From Hymenobacter siberiensis (GTDB taxonomy: Bacteria; Bacteroidota; Bacteroidia; Cytophagales; Hymenobacteraceae): a stretch of 64,000 nucleotides of DNA. The translations under genes and the position numbers were made by a program. The notes below the pieces were generated by a model. It saw only the letters and a list, made by a program, of their open reading frames with translations, was not told the origin of the DNA and did not search any database. The DNA is taken from NCBI RefSeq assembly GCF_018967865.2, contig NZ_JAHLZY020000001.1:3968001-4032000 (forward strand). The letters are read 5' to 3'. Position 1 is the stretch's first letter; every line of letters begins with the position of its first letter. Below are positions 8,771-17,700 of the stretch, one piece after another.

Positions 8771-10102
8771 ATGAAACTCAGTTTACGCTTTCTGTATTTG
8801 CTGCCGGTGCTGGGCATCATCGCCACGGACCGGGCCTTCACCGAGTTCGTGTTTTTCGATGAAAGTTCGCCCATGCTCCAGCTATATGGGCGGCTGATGC
8901 TGGCCTGCTCGATGGGCATTGTCGTGCTCTGCTACCGGTACATGGGCACCATTATGCAGCGCTGGCTGCTGCTGGTGGTGGCCGCCCTGGGGGCGCTATC
9001 CCTCGAATCTTACGCCGGATGGCAGACGTGGGCGGTGTATCCGCACGTATTCGCCAAGTTCTTGGTCATGGTGCATGTGTTTGCGATTTACGGGTTTCAC
9101 CGCCGGTTTGGGCCGCCGCCATTTGGCCAGCTGATGGGGCTGCTGGTACTGGGCCTGGCCGCCAACCTGGCATTCTACCACCGGGACGCGCTGAGCTTAT
9201 CGGCATTTTTGGATAACGAGCGGGGGTTCAGCTCCACTTCGGCCATGCTGCTCCTGCTGCCTACCCTCTATTACTTCAACCAGTACATGGCGCACGGCGG
9301 GATGGCGCGTCTGCTGATATTTTTTCTGGGCACGGCGCTCATCCTTTTCCTGCAGCACCGTTCGGTGTGGCTATCAATGGGCGTCGCCCTGGCCCTCAAT
9401 GCCTTGGTGATGGCCCTGGGCCGGGTTACGGGCGCGCGCCTGAGCTCTACTCGCCTGCTGCCCATGTTTCTCATTCCGTTGCTCGTACTGGTTTCCGGGG
9501 GCCTCGTGGCCCTCAGCGACCCACACGTAGTGAAGAAGCTGGAAGGCAGTATCAACGACATCATGCGCCCCAGCCAGCAGGGCACGGGTGGCTGGCGACT
9601 CAAGCAGTTCAAAGCCTACAAGCCCTATCTGGAAGAATACCCCATTGCGGGCATGCGCCTGAAAGGGTTTGAGCTGCCGGTGCAGTTCTACACGCTGGCC
9701 GACGATGGCGGCAGCCAGGTGCCCGTGTGGGAAGACCGGACCGGGCATCACTTCCACAGTTTCTACGTCGACCGCATTTTTTACTTCGGCATTACCGGGC
9801 TGCTGCTCACGGTGCTGGTGCCCGTGCTGCTGCTGGGCCGCCGCCTGCTGAGCCCTATTCCCCTGACCCCGCCCACGGCCACCTTCGTCATCTTCTCGCT
9901 CAGCTCGCTGGTATACAGCGTTTCGTACGACTGGCCCCTGTATTTCTTCGGCATCCTCGGGCTGTCTCTGGCCGCCGCCGCCGCAGCTCCTGGCCGCGTG
10001 GCAGTGCGCCTGCCCATGGCCGCCCGTGCTGTGCGGCCGGCTTTTGTGTCCATTCCTTCCTTGAACCATGCCGACGCCGCCACTTCCACCACCCACCGCT
10101 GA
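8771..10102 (+). CDS. O-antigen ligase/polymerase-like membrane protein (Wzy/WaaL type)
   Basis: A 443-residue integral membrane protein with about 10-11 hydrophobic segments. A hydrophilic, probably periplasmic loop lies between about residues 245 and 330 (SDPHVVKKLEGSINDIM, GGWRLKQFKAYKPYLEEYP, DRTGHHFHSFYVDRIFYFG). An R-x-x-Q-F-K-A-Y segment and a later H-H-x-H-S-F are typical of the large loop of the O-antigen ligase/polymerase superfamily. Placed among glycosyltransferase and flippase genes, it is the best candidate for the repeat-unit polymerase. A polymerase cannot be told from a ligase by sequence alone. Its end overlaps the next gene by 35 bases. Confidence 0.82.
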   Translation: MKLSLRFLYLLPVLGIIATDRAFTEFVFFDESSPMLQLYGRLMLACSMGIVVLCYRYMGTIMQRWLLLVVAALGALSLESYAGWQTWAVYPHVFAKFLVMVHVFAIYGFHRRFGPPPFGQLMGLLVLGLAANLAFYHRDALSLSAFLDNERGFSSTSAMLLLLPTLYYFNQYMAHGGMARLLIFFLGTALILFLQHRSVWLSMGVALALNALVMALGRVTGARLSSTRLLPMFLIPLLVLVSGGLVALSDPHVVKKLEGSINDIMRPSQQGTGGWRLKQFKAYKPYLEEYPIAGMRLKGFELPVQFYTLADDGGSQVPVWEDRTGHHFHSFYVDRIFYFGITGLLLTVLVPVLLLGRRLLSPIPLTPPTATFVIFSLSSLVYSVSYDWPLYFFGILGLSLAAAAAAPGRVAVRLPMAARAVRPAFVSIPSLNHADAATSTTHR

Positions 10103-11075
10103 GCTGGCCCCGCCCGTTCTGCTCATCGTCTTCAACCGGCCGCACCTCACGCAGCGGGTGCTGGAAGCCGTGCGCCGGGCGCATCCGGCGCGCCTCTACG
10201 TGGCGGCCGACGGCCCCCGCCCCCACCACGCCACCGATGCCCTGCGCTGCGCCCTCACCCGCGCCATGGTTACCAACAGCGAGCCCTGGCCGTGCGAAGT
10301 CCTCACCTTGTTTCGGGACGAAAACCTGGGGTGCGGCCTAGGGCCGGCATCTGCCATTTCCTGGTTTTTCAAGCACGAAACCGAAGGGATTATCCTGGAA
10401 GACGACTGCCTCCCGACGCCCGATTTTTTCCACTTTTGCGATGAGCTGCTGCGGCACTACCGCCACGATACCCGCGTGATGCATATCAGCGGCAACAACC
10501 TGGCGCAGGAGGCCCGGCGCCCGGTAGCGGCCGGGGCCGACTCGTACCATTTTTCGGGCAGGGTGCACAGCTGGGGCTGGGCCACCTGGCGTCGCGCGTG
10601 GCAGTACTTCGATTTTGACCTGACCCTGCTGCCTGAGCTGCGCCGCCGCAGAGCGCTGACCAACGTGTACCCGGCCCTGATGGAGCGGCAGTATTGGCTG
10701 CGCAAGTTTGAAACCGTGCGCACCGGGCCGCAGCCGGCTCATATCTGGGACTACCAGTGGCACTTCGCTGTGGCCGCGCACGGTGGCCTCACGGTGATAC
10801 CGGCCGTGAACCTGGTTACCAACATCGGCTTCGGCGAGGATGCGACCCATACGTTCGACCCCCACGACCAGTTCGTGCACCCGGTGGTGTACCGGCTGCC
10901 GTTTCCCTTGCACCACCCCCCCGTGGTGCTGCGCGATGCCCGGCGCGACCAGCGGTACTTCCGCGAGCACCTGACGGGCCGCGCCCTGGCCATGGTCCGG
11001 CGGCTCACTGCCCGGCTGTTGCTCCCCTTTGCAACGGCCGAGCCCGTATCGCAGCCCGTAGCGGCCACGCCCTGA
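10068..11075 (+). CDS. GT2-like (GT-A fold) glycosyltransferase
   Basis: A 335-residue protein. PPVLLIVFNRPHLTQRVLEA at residues about 15-34 and YVAADGPRP form the nucleotide-binding start of a GT-A fold. EGIILEDDCLPTPDFF (about 105-120) holds the acidic DxD-like metal site, and WGWATWRRAW (about 168-177) is a motif repeatedly seen in this HlpA-like branch. It is probably cytoplasmic, adding a sugar to the repeat unit. It begins inside the end of the upstream polymerase gene in another frame, suggesting translational coupling. The poly-proline start (MPTPPLPPPTAELAPP) is unusual and might be partly untranslated, although no other ATG fits well. Confidence 0.85.
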   Translation: MPTPPLPPPTAELAPPVLLIVFNRPHLTQRVLEAVRRAHPARLYVAADGPRPHHATDALRCALTRAMVTNSEPWPCEVLTLFRDENLGCGLGPASAISWFFKHETEGIILEDDCLPTPDFFHFCDELLRHYRHDTRVMHISGNNLAQEARRPVAAGADSYHFSGRVHSWGWATWRRAWQYFDFDLTLLPELRRRRALTNVYPALMERQYWLRKFETVRTGPQPAHIWDYQWHFAVAAHGGLTVIPAVNLVTNIGFGEDATHTFDPHDQFVHPVVYRLPFPLHHPPVVLRDARRDQRYFREHLTGRALAMVRRLTARLLLPFATAEPVSQPVAATP

Positions 11076-11114
11076 GCTGCTATAATCAAATCGTACCCTT
11101 CTATTCTGCACCCG

Positions 11115-11954
11115 ATGCTCTACGTCGTCATTCCCGTTTTCAACCGCAAGCAGTACACCCGCGACTGCTTGCTTTCGCTCCGGCAGCAAACCCGCGCCGA
11201 TTTCCGCGTCGTCGTCGTCGACGACGGCTCCACCGATGGCACCGCCCAGATGCTGGCCCAGGAGTTTCCGGAAGTAGAAGTAGTGACCGGGAACGGCCAG
11301 CTGTTCTGGACGGCTGGCGTGAATGCCGGCATTCGCCGCGCCCTGGCCCTAAAAGCCACCTGCGTGATGACGATGAATAACGACGTACTGGCGCTGCCCA
11401 ATTTTATGGCCCAAATGCTGGCCGCCGCCGAGCGCCACCCCACCGCCCTGCTGGGGCCACTGGAGCTGGACGTGAGCACCGGCGAACCCGTGTACGGTGG
11501 CGAACGCCTGGACTGGCGCACCAATACCCGACGCGACTTACTGACCGAGCTGGCCCCCGCCGAGCGCCACGGCCTGCATCCGGTGACGTACCTGCCGGGC
11601 CGGGGCCTGCTCGTGCCGCTGGCCGTGATTGAAGCCATTGGCCTGTTCGACGAGCAGCGCCTGCCGCACTACCTCGCTGATTTTGACTACACCAGCGTGG
11701 CCCGCCGCCATGGTTTCCCGGTGTTTTGTAACTACGATGCCCGCTTGAGCACCTACCCCGAGGAAAGCGGCCAGGAACAAACCCGGCGCCAGCGTAGCCT
11801 GCGCGGCTATTACCAGCACTTGTTCGGCATCCGGGGCGGCGGCAATCTGGTCAATTTCACGCATTTCACCTTCAAAAACTGCCCCCGGCCCTACCTCCCC
11901 TATTACCTGCTGAACGGCTACGCCCGTCGGCTGGTCGGCTATTTTCTGCACTAA
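11115..11954 (+). CDS. Glycosyltransferase family 2
   Basis: A 279-residue GT-A enzyme. LYVVIPVFNRKQYTRDCLLS and VVVVDDGSTDGT are the hallmark GT2 N-terminus, and TMNNDVLA supplies the metal-binding acidic site. The later LPGRGLLVPLAVIEAIGLFD is typical of the rhamnosyltransferase-like subgroup. It lies 39 bases after the preceding glycosyltransferase and 41 before the GT11-like gene, in one operon. It is expected to add one sugar of the repeat unit; donor and linkage cannot be read from sequence. Confidence 0.92.
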   Translation: MLYVVIPVFNRKQYTRDCLLSLRQQTRADFRVVVVDDGSTDGTAQMLAQEFPEVEVVTGNGQLFWTAGVNAGIRRALALKATCVMTMNNDVLALPNFMAQMLAAAERHPTALLGPLELDVSTGEPVYGGERLDWRTNTRRDLLTELAPAERHGLHPVTYLPGRGLLVPLAVIEAIGLFDEQRLPHYLADFDYTSVARRHGFPVFCNYDARLSTYPEESGQEQTRRQRSLRGYYQHLFGIRGGGNLVNFTHFTFKNCPRPYLPYYLLNGYARRLVGYFLH

Positions 11955-11995
11955 GCGCTACGTCCCACATCCACCACTTTTAAGCCACAATACCC

Positions 11996-12925
11996 ATGGT
12001 CATTCTTACAAAAGATTTCAACGGCTTCGGTAACCAGCTGCTGATAAGCTCTCATTTTTTAGTGAATGCCCTTGAGCACAACTATCAGCTGGCCATCCCC
12101 TCGTTCGGGGCACATTACGCCTTTTTTGAAGGCACTGCCGGCCAGCAGGTGGCCTCGTTTGGGGGGCTGCCCGTGCAGCTGCATCTCGGCAGTGCCGTGA
12201 CCAATGCGTTGTATAGCGCCCTGCAGTGGCAGTGGGGCGAGGCCTTGCTTCGACGCCTTCCCTGGCTGCCGCGCAGCCTGGGTGCCCCGATTCTCGACGA
12301 CTCCGGCCCCGACGATGTCGACCTCAACAGCACTGGCTACCTCGTGCAGGCCCGCCACACGCGCACCCTGCTCATAAACGGCTGGCAGTTTCGCGACAAA
12401 ACCAACTTTGCCAAGCACGGCAACCTGCTCCGGCAGTTCTTTCGGCCCATCAGGCTCCACCGCCAGGCCGTAGAGCAGGTACTGGCCACCAACCGCGAAC
12501 GGGCCGATGTCCTGGTGGGCATCCACATTCGCCGGGGCGACTATGCCGGCTGGTACGGTGGGGCCTTTCTCTACAGCAATGCCACCTACGTGCGGGCCAT
12601 GCACGAAGTCGTGGCCTTATTCCCCCAAGAAACCCGGGTCCGGTTCCTGTTATTTTCGAACGAGCCCATTCCGGCGGCCGATTTTGCCGAATTCGACACC
12701 GGCCGCTCCACCAACCATCCCGTGGAGGACCTGTATGCCATGGCCGGCTGCGACTACATTGTGGGGCCGCTCAGCACCTACTCCATGTGGGCCTCGTTCT
12801 ACGGCCGCGTCCCGCTTTGCCACCTGCACCAGCACGACCAGCCCATCACGTCGCTACACGAATTCGTGATGTTTGAGGACCAGGAAACCGTGCAGTGGAG
12901 CACGCAGATGGCGCAAGCGCTATGA
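11996..12925 (+). CDS. Alpha-1,2-fucosyltransferase-like protein (GT11)
   Basis: A 309-residue protein. GFGNQLL near residue 10 resembles the first GT11 motif (GLGNQ). HIRRGDY at residues 177-183 is the conserved motif I that binds the GDP part of GDP-fucose in alpha-1,2 and alpha-1,6 fucosyltransferases. LFSNEP and the DLYAMAGCDYIVGPLSTYSMWA region match the later motifs of the family. It would use GDP-L-fucose, which the gmd-fcl pair at 19326-21444 can supply. Its stop codon overlaps the start of the next gene (ATGA), so the two are translationally coupled. Confidence 0.85.
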   Translation: MVILTKDFNGFGNQLLISSHFLVNALEHNYQLAIPSFGAHYAFFEGTAGQQVASFGGLPVQLHLGSAVTNALYSALQWQWGEALLRRLPWLPRSLGAPILDDSGPDDVDLNSTGYLVQARHTRTLLINGWQFRDKTNFAKHGNLLRQFFRPIRLHRQAVEQVLATNRERADVLVGIHIRRGDYAGWYGGAFLYSNATYVRAMHEVVALFPQETRVRFLLFSNEPIPAADFAEFDTGRSTNHPVEDLYAMAGCDYIVGPLSTYSMWASFYGRVPLCHLHQHDQPITSLHEFVMFEDQETVQWSTQMAQAL

Positions 12926-14229
12926 GCCGCCCGGCCACCGGAGCGGCGGTCCGCCGCTGGCAGCTGGCCGCCGGGGTGGGCCTGGCGGCCATCACGGCCG
13001 GGTGTCAGCCTTCCTCTGCCGGCGCAGATAACAGCTCGAAACCGTTGATTATTCGCGCTGGGGGCACTTATACCGGCTCTTACCGCAGCTCCGATTCCGA
13101 CGTGCCCTGCATCCGTATCGAAACCACCGAACCCGTTACCCTGAGCGGCTGCACCCTGATGGGGGCCGGCGACTTGATTCGGGCCACCAGCGGCGGGGCT
13201 ACGCTTACGGTTGTGAACTGCCGGGGATACGGCCTGCCGCAATCGGCTGACCAAACCCGCCACGGGCACTTCCTAGAGGTCAATTCCGGGCGCTCTGTGC
13301 GGGTCGAACACAACTACTTTGAGCATACCATCGGCATCAGCATTTACCAATGGGGAGGCGACGGCACGCCAGCCCAAACGCTCACCGTTCGCTACAATTC
13401 GGCCCGGAATATTGATGGCCGCTACCGTGACGGCGGCGGCACGAAGGCGAATTTCCTGGGTCTGAACGCATTGCCGGGCGTAGCCAACATGGAAATCGCC
13501 TGGAACCAAGTCATCAACGAGCCCAACCAGTCGCTTGTAGAGGACAATATCAATCTTTATAACTCCGGAGGCACCCGCACCAGCCCGGTCCGTATCCACG
13601 ACAATTATATTCAGGGAGCATACCCCTATCCGGCCACCGGCTCCGATTTCACCGGCTCGGGCATTACGCTCGATGGCAGTGGCCGCGCCGCCTTGACGGC
13701 CACCGCTTACGTGGACGGAGCCCACAACCAGGTAGTCAGCGCCTGCATTGGCATGAACATAGCCGCCGGGCACGACAACCACTTTCACGACAACCGCCTC
13801 GTTACCTGCGGCTTGCTGCCCGACGGCACCCGGCTGGCGGCGAACTATGCCGGGGCAGGCCTTTGGAATGCCTACCATCAGCCCAAGGACGTATTCTTTA
13901 ACAACGATTTCAGCAACAATACTATCGGGTTCTATTTCGAAGGCGGCACCACTCCTTATCCCAACCGCCAGGATATCCGGCCCGAAGCCTGCGGGGCCTG
14001 CTCAAACACCTTGCACCTACCCAACCCCATCACCCTGCAAACGGAACAGGCCGAGTGGACCCGCTGGCAGTTGAAGCTCCGCACGCACCGGCTGCGGGTA
14101 GGTCCCCTCCCGGCCCTACCGGCACGCAAAAATGCGCTCATAACATCTGGTGCCACTTATTACCCCACCAACGGGCACTTCGCGCCCGTCGCACCAGAAC
14201 TATCATATTATAATATATTGTTTAATTAA
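12922..14229 (+). CDS. Lipoprotein with right-handed parallel beta-helix
   Basis: A 435-residue protein starting at the ATG that overlaps the fucosyltransferase stop; a longer in-frame start at 12895 is less likely. The N-terminus has a hydrophobic stretch and a lipobox (AAITAGC, Cys28). From about residue 45 to 360 it has repeating turns of the form IRxxx/VRxEHNYF/VRYNSARNIDGRY/IAWNQVINEPNQSLVEDNIN/VRIHDNYIQGAYPYP. These indicate a parallel beta-helix of the pectate-lyase or alginate-epimerase type. It is a close paralogue of the next gene's N-terminal half but has no repeats after the helix. In an exopolysaccharide operon it may cleave, epimerise or bind the polymer; the activity is inferred from the fold only. 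Confidence 0.82.
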   Translation: MSRPATGAAVRRWQLAAGVGLAAITAGCQPSSAGADNSSKPLIIRAGGTYTGSYRSSDSDVPCIRIETTEPVTLSGCTLMGAGDLIRATSGGATLTVVNCRGYGLPQSADQTRHGHFLEVNSGRSVRVEHNYFEHTIGISIYQWGGDGTPAQTLTVRYNSARNIDGRYRDGGGTKANFLGLNALPGVANMEIAWNQVINEPNQSLVEDNINLYNSGGTRTSPVRIHDNYIQGAYPYPATGSDFTGSGITLDGSGRAALTATAYVDGAHNQVVSACIGMNIAAGHDNHFHDNRLVTCGLLPDGTRLAANYAGAGLWNAYHQPKDVFFNNDFSNNTIGFYFEGGTTPYPNRQDIRPEACGACSNTLHLPNPITLQTEQAEWTRWQLKLRTHRLRVGPLPALPARKNALITSGATYYPTNGHFAPVAPELSYYNILFN

Positions 14230-14715
14230 TTATATTAAAGAATGCTTTGAGCGGCAAAAAATAAATATAAATTATATTGTATATTATTTATATTCACCAA
14301 AACATATTATTGCACTTTTTCAATTAATTGATATTTTATTTTTCTCATATACTTAGCTTTTTGAGAAGTTTACCGCTTCAAAACCTTCCGTTATCAAGGA
14401 TTGCACCTGCGAGTTTCTCATTAGCGCCAGCCGCTCATTTCGTTGTCGGGCAGAATGAAAAAAATCCGCCAATTATGTTGATTACGGCATCAAAGGATTG
14501 ATTTCCCCAGAGGCCAGCCATTTATTAACGGGCATCCAACAACGCATTCTCAAACTTGGAAAGCTTTTCAAATCAGGACAGCTTACGCATGTACAATAAA
14601 AAATTGCATTTTATGATATATAACAAATACAATTCGAACGCTTGGAACAAATAGATTTTTGGCTAGGTTGAGGGGGCCATCGCCAATCATTCTTTTCGTT
14701 TCAAGTTTTTCAAGA
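14230..14715. other. AT-rich intergenic region before the giant beta-helix gene
   Basis: About 490 bases, very AT-rich over 14200-14360 and mixed after that. No convincing gene is present. The AT-rich part probably carries a promoter for the 1453-residue protein, separating it from the upstream operon. No exact TAnnTTTG element was found. Confidence 0.4.
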
Positions 14716-17700
14716 ATGCAAAAAATTTCAAAGCACACCTCCGCTCTTCTTTCTGCGCCGCATCCTTTGGCCGGCATTCTTTCAACTGCTCTTGTTGCGC
14801 TCCTCGCCCTATTACCGGGCCTAAAACCAGCCTTCGCACAGGCTCCCAACATTACGTACTCCAGCCCCTTGGTTATTACACAGGGCGGCACCTATTCCGG
14901 CAATTATCGCAGCACCAACTCTTCGGTGCCCGTTATCACTATTCAGACCACCCAGCCTGTTATCATCGAGAACTGTGTGCTGGCGGGCGCCGGCGACATC
15001 ATTGATGCGAAGAACGGCGGCAGCAGTATCACTGTCCGCAACAACAAAGCGTATGGCCTCACCCAAAGCGCCGACGGGGTTCGCCACGGCCGCTTCGTGG
15101 AGGTTAACTCGGCTAAGTCGGTGGTAATTGAGCACAATTACCTCGAACAAACCACTGGCATTGCCATCTACCAGTGGAGCGGCAACGGTTCGACGGCCCA
15201 AACCCTTACGGTTCGGTACAACTCGGCCAAAAACATCGACGGCCGCTTCCGCAACAACAGCGGCAGCGAATTCTCTAACTTCCTGGGGGCAGACAAGGTG
15301 CCGAACCTGGCGAACGTAGAAGTGGCCTGGAATCAGGTCATCAACGAGCCCAACCAGTCGCTTGTAGAGGACAATATCAACTTCTACAACTCCGGGGGCA
15401 CTGCGGCCAGCCCCGTCCGCATCCACGACAACTACGTGCAGGGAGCGTACCCCTACCCGGCCAACGGCAGCGATTTTACGGGCACCGGCATGATAATCGA
15501 CGGTACTCAGAGTAACACCCAAGGCTTCTTTGAGTCGTACAACAACCAGTTCGTATCTACCTGCAACTCGGCCATGAACATCGCCGGCGGCCATGATGTA
15601 CATTACTACGACAACCGCCTAGTGACCAGCGGCCTGATGCCCGACGGTTCGCGCCTGAATGCCACTTACACCGGGGTTGCCGTATTCGACTACTACGGTC
15701 AGAGCGGAACATTCACGAACCAGTCCGTAACCAACAACACGATTGGTTACGTGCAATGGGGCCGCAATAGTCCTTTTCAGGACCGTCAGGATGAGGGCGA
15801 CTACGGCTTTCGAATTGCCACCGGTACCATCCACCTGCCGAACCCCATCACCCTCCAAACCGAGCGGGATGAGTTCACGCGTTGGAACCAAAAGCTGCAA
15901 CAGAATGGCATCACGCTGGACCCCGGCGCTACCACACCCACTACCCCAACCGCGCCTACCGCACCCAGCGCCCCCACCGTTAGCCTGAGCGCCCCGAGCA
16001 CCGGCACCGTGGGCACGGCCCTGAACCTGACGGCCACCGCTGCGGCCGTCAACGGCACCATCACCAAAGTCGAGTTCTTCAGCGGCGCCACCAAGCTCGG
16101 CGAAGACCTGACGGCTCCCTACGCCCTCAGCTTCACGCCCGCTGCGGCCGGCACGCTCAGCCTAACGGCCCGCGCCACCAACAACGCCGGCGCCGCTACC
16201 TCCACCGCCGTTTCTTCGGTGACCGTGACGGCCGCTACTACAACCACGCCGACCACCACGGGCACCGGCACCACGCCGACCAACGCCACCTTCGTGCGCG
16301 CCATTAACGTAGGCGGCACGGCCACCACCGTCGACGGCCTGAGCTGGGAAGACGGCAACAGCGCCGGCAACTTCCAAATCAACGGCTCGCCCTTCGCCAA
16401 CCAGGGCGTCGCCCTGAACCCGGCCACCGACGCCGCCCGTGCGGCCATGATTCGCGCTTCGGTGTATGACACGAACATTAGCGCTGCCGTGAGCGGCGTG
16501 GCCAGCGGTACCTACAGCGTGTACCTCTACATGTGGGAGGATAACAACCCGGTGACCCTCGACATTACCCTCGAAGGCCAGACCGTGCAGTCGAACTACA
16601 GCAGCGGCAACGGTGGCCACTGGGACCGCCTCGGCCCTTTCACGGCCAACATCACCGACGGCACCATCAACATCGGCACCGTGAGCAGCAATAACAACAA
16701 CCTCTCGGGCATCGAAATCTGGAAGCAGAACGCGGGCACTACCGCACCCAGCGCCCCCACCGTTAGCCTGAGCGCCCCAAGCACCGGCACCGTGGGCACG
16801 GCCCTGAACCTGACGGCCACCGCTGCGGCCGTCAACGGCACCATCACCAAAGTCGAGTTCTTCAGCGGCGCCACCAAGCTCGGCGAAGACCTGACGGCTC
16901 CCTACGCCCTCAGCTTCACGCCCGCTGCGGCCGGCACGCTCAGCCTAACGGCCCGCGCCACCAACAACGCCGGCGCCGCTACCTCCACCGCCGTTTCTTC
17001 GGTGACCGTGACGGCCGCTACTACAACCACGCCGACCACCACGGGCACCGGCACCACGCCGACCAACGCCACCTTCGTGCGCGCCATTAACGTAGGCGGC
17101 ACGGCCACCACCGTCGACGGCCTGAGCTGGGAAGACGGCAACAGCGCCGGCAACTTCCAAATCAACGGCTCGCCCTTCGCCAACCAGGGCGTCGCCCTGA
17201 ACCCGGCCACCGACGCCGCCCGTGCGGCCATGATTCGCGCTTCGGTGTATGACACGAACATTAGCGCTGCCGTGAGCGGCGTGGCCAGCGGTACCTACAG
17301 CGTGTACCTCTACATGTGGGAGGATAACAACCCGGTAACCCTCGACATTACCCTCGAAGGCCAGACCGTGCAGTCGAACTACAGCAGCGGCAACGGTGGC
17401 CACTGGGACCGCCTCGGCCCTTTCACGGCCAACATCACCGACGGCACCATCAACATCGGCACCGTGAGCAGCAATAACAACAACCTCTCGGGCATCGAAA
17501 TCTGGAAGCAGAACGCGGGCACTACCGCACCCAGCGCCCCCACCGTTAGCCTGAGCGCCCCAAGCACCGGCACCGTGGGCACGGCCCTGAACCTGACGGC
17601 CACCGCTGCGGCCGTCAACGGCACCATCACCAAAGTCGAGTTCTTCAGCGGCGCCACCAAGCTCGGCGAAGACCTGACGGCTCCCTACGCCCTCAGCTTC

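Noticed and set aside
14150..14356. Open frame of 68 codons in the AT-rich spacer after the beta-helix lipoprotein
   Set aside because: It overlaps the end of that gene, and its sequence is typical of translated AT-rich spacer (many Ile/Tyr/Asn) with no recognisable domain or signal.
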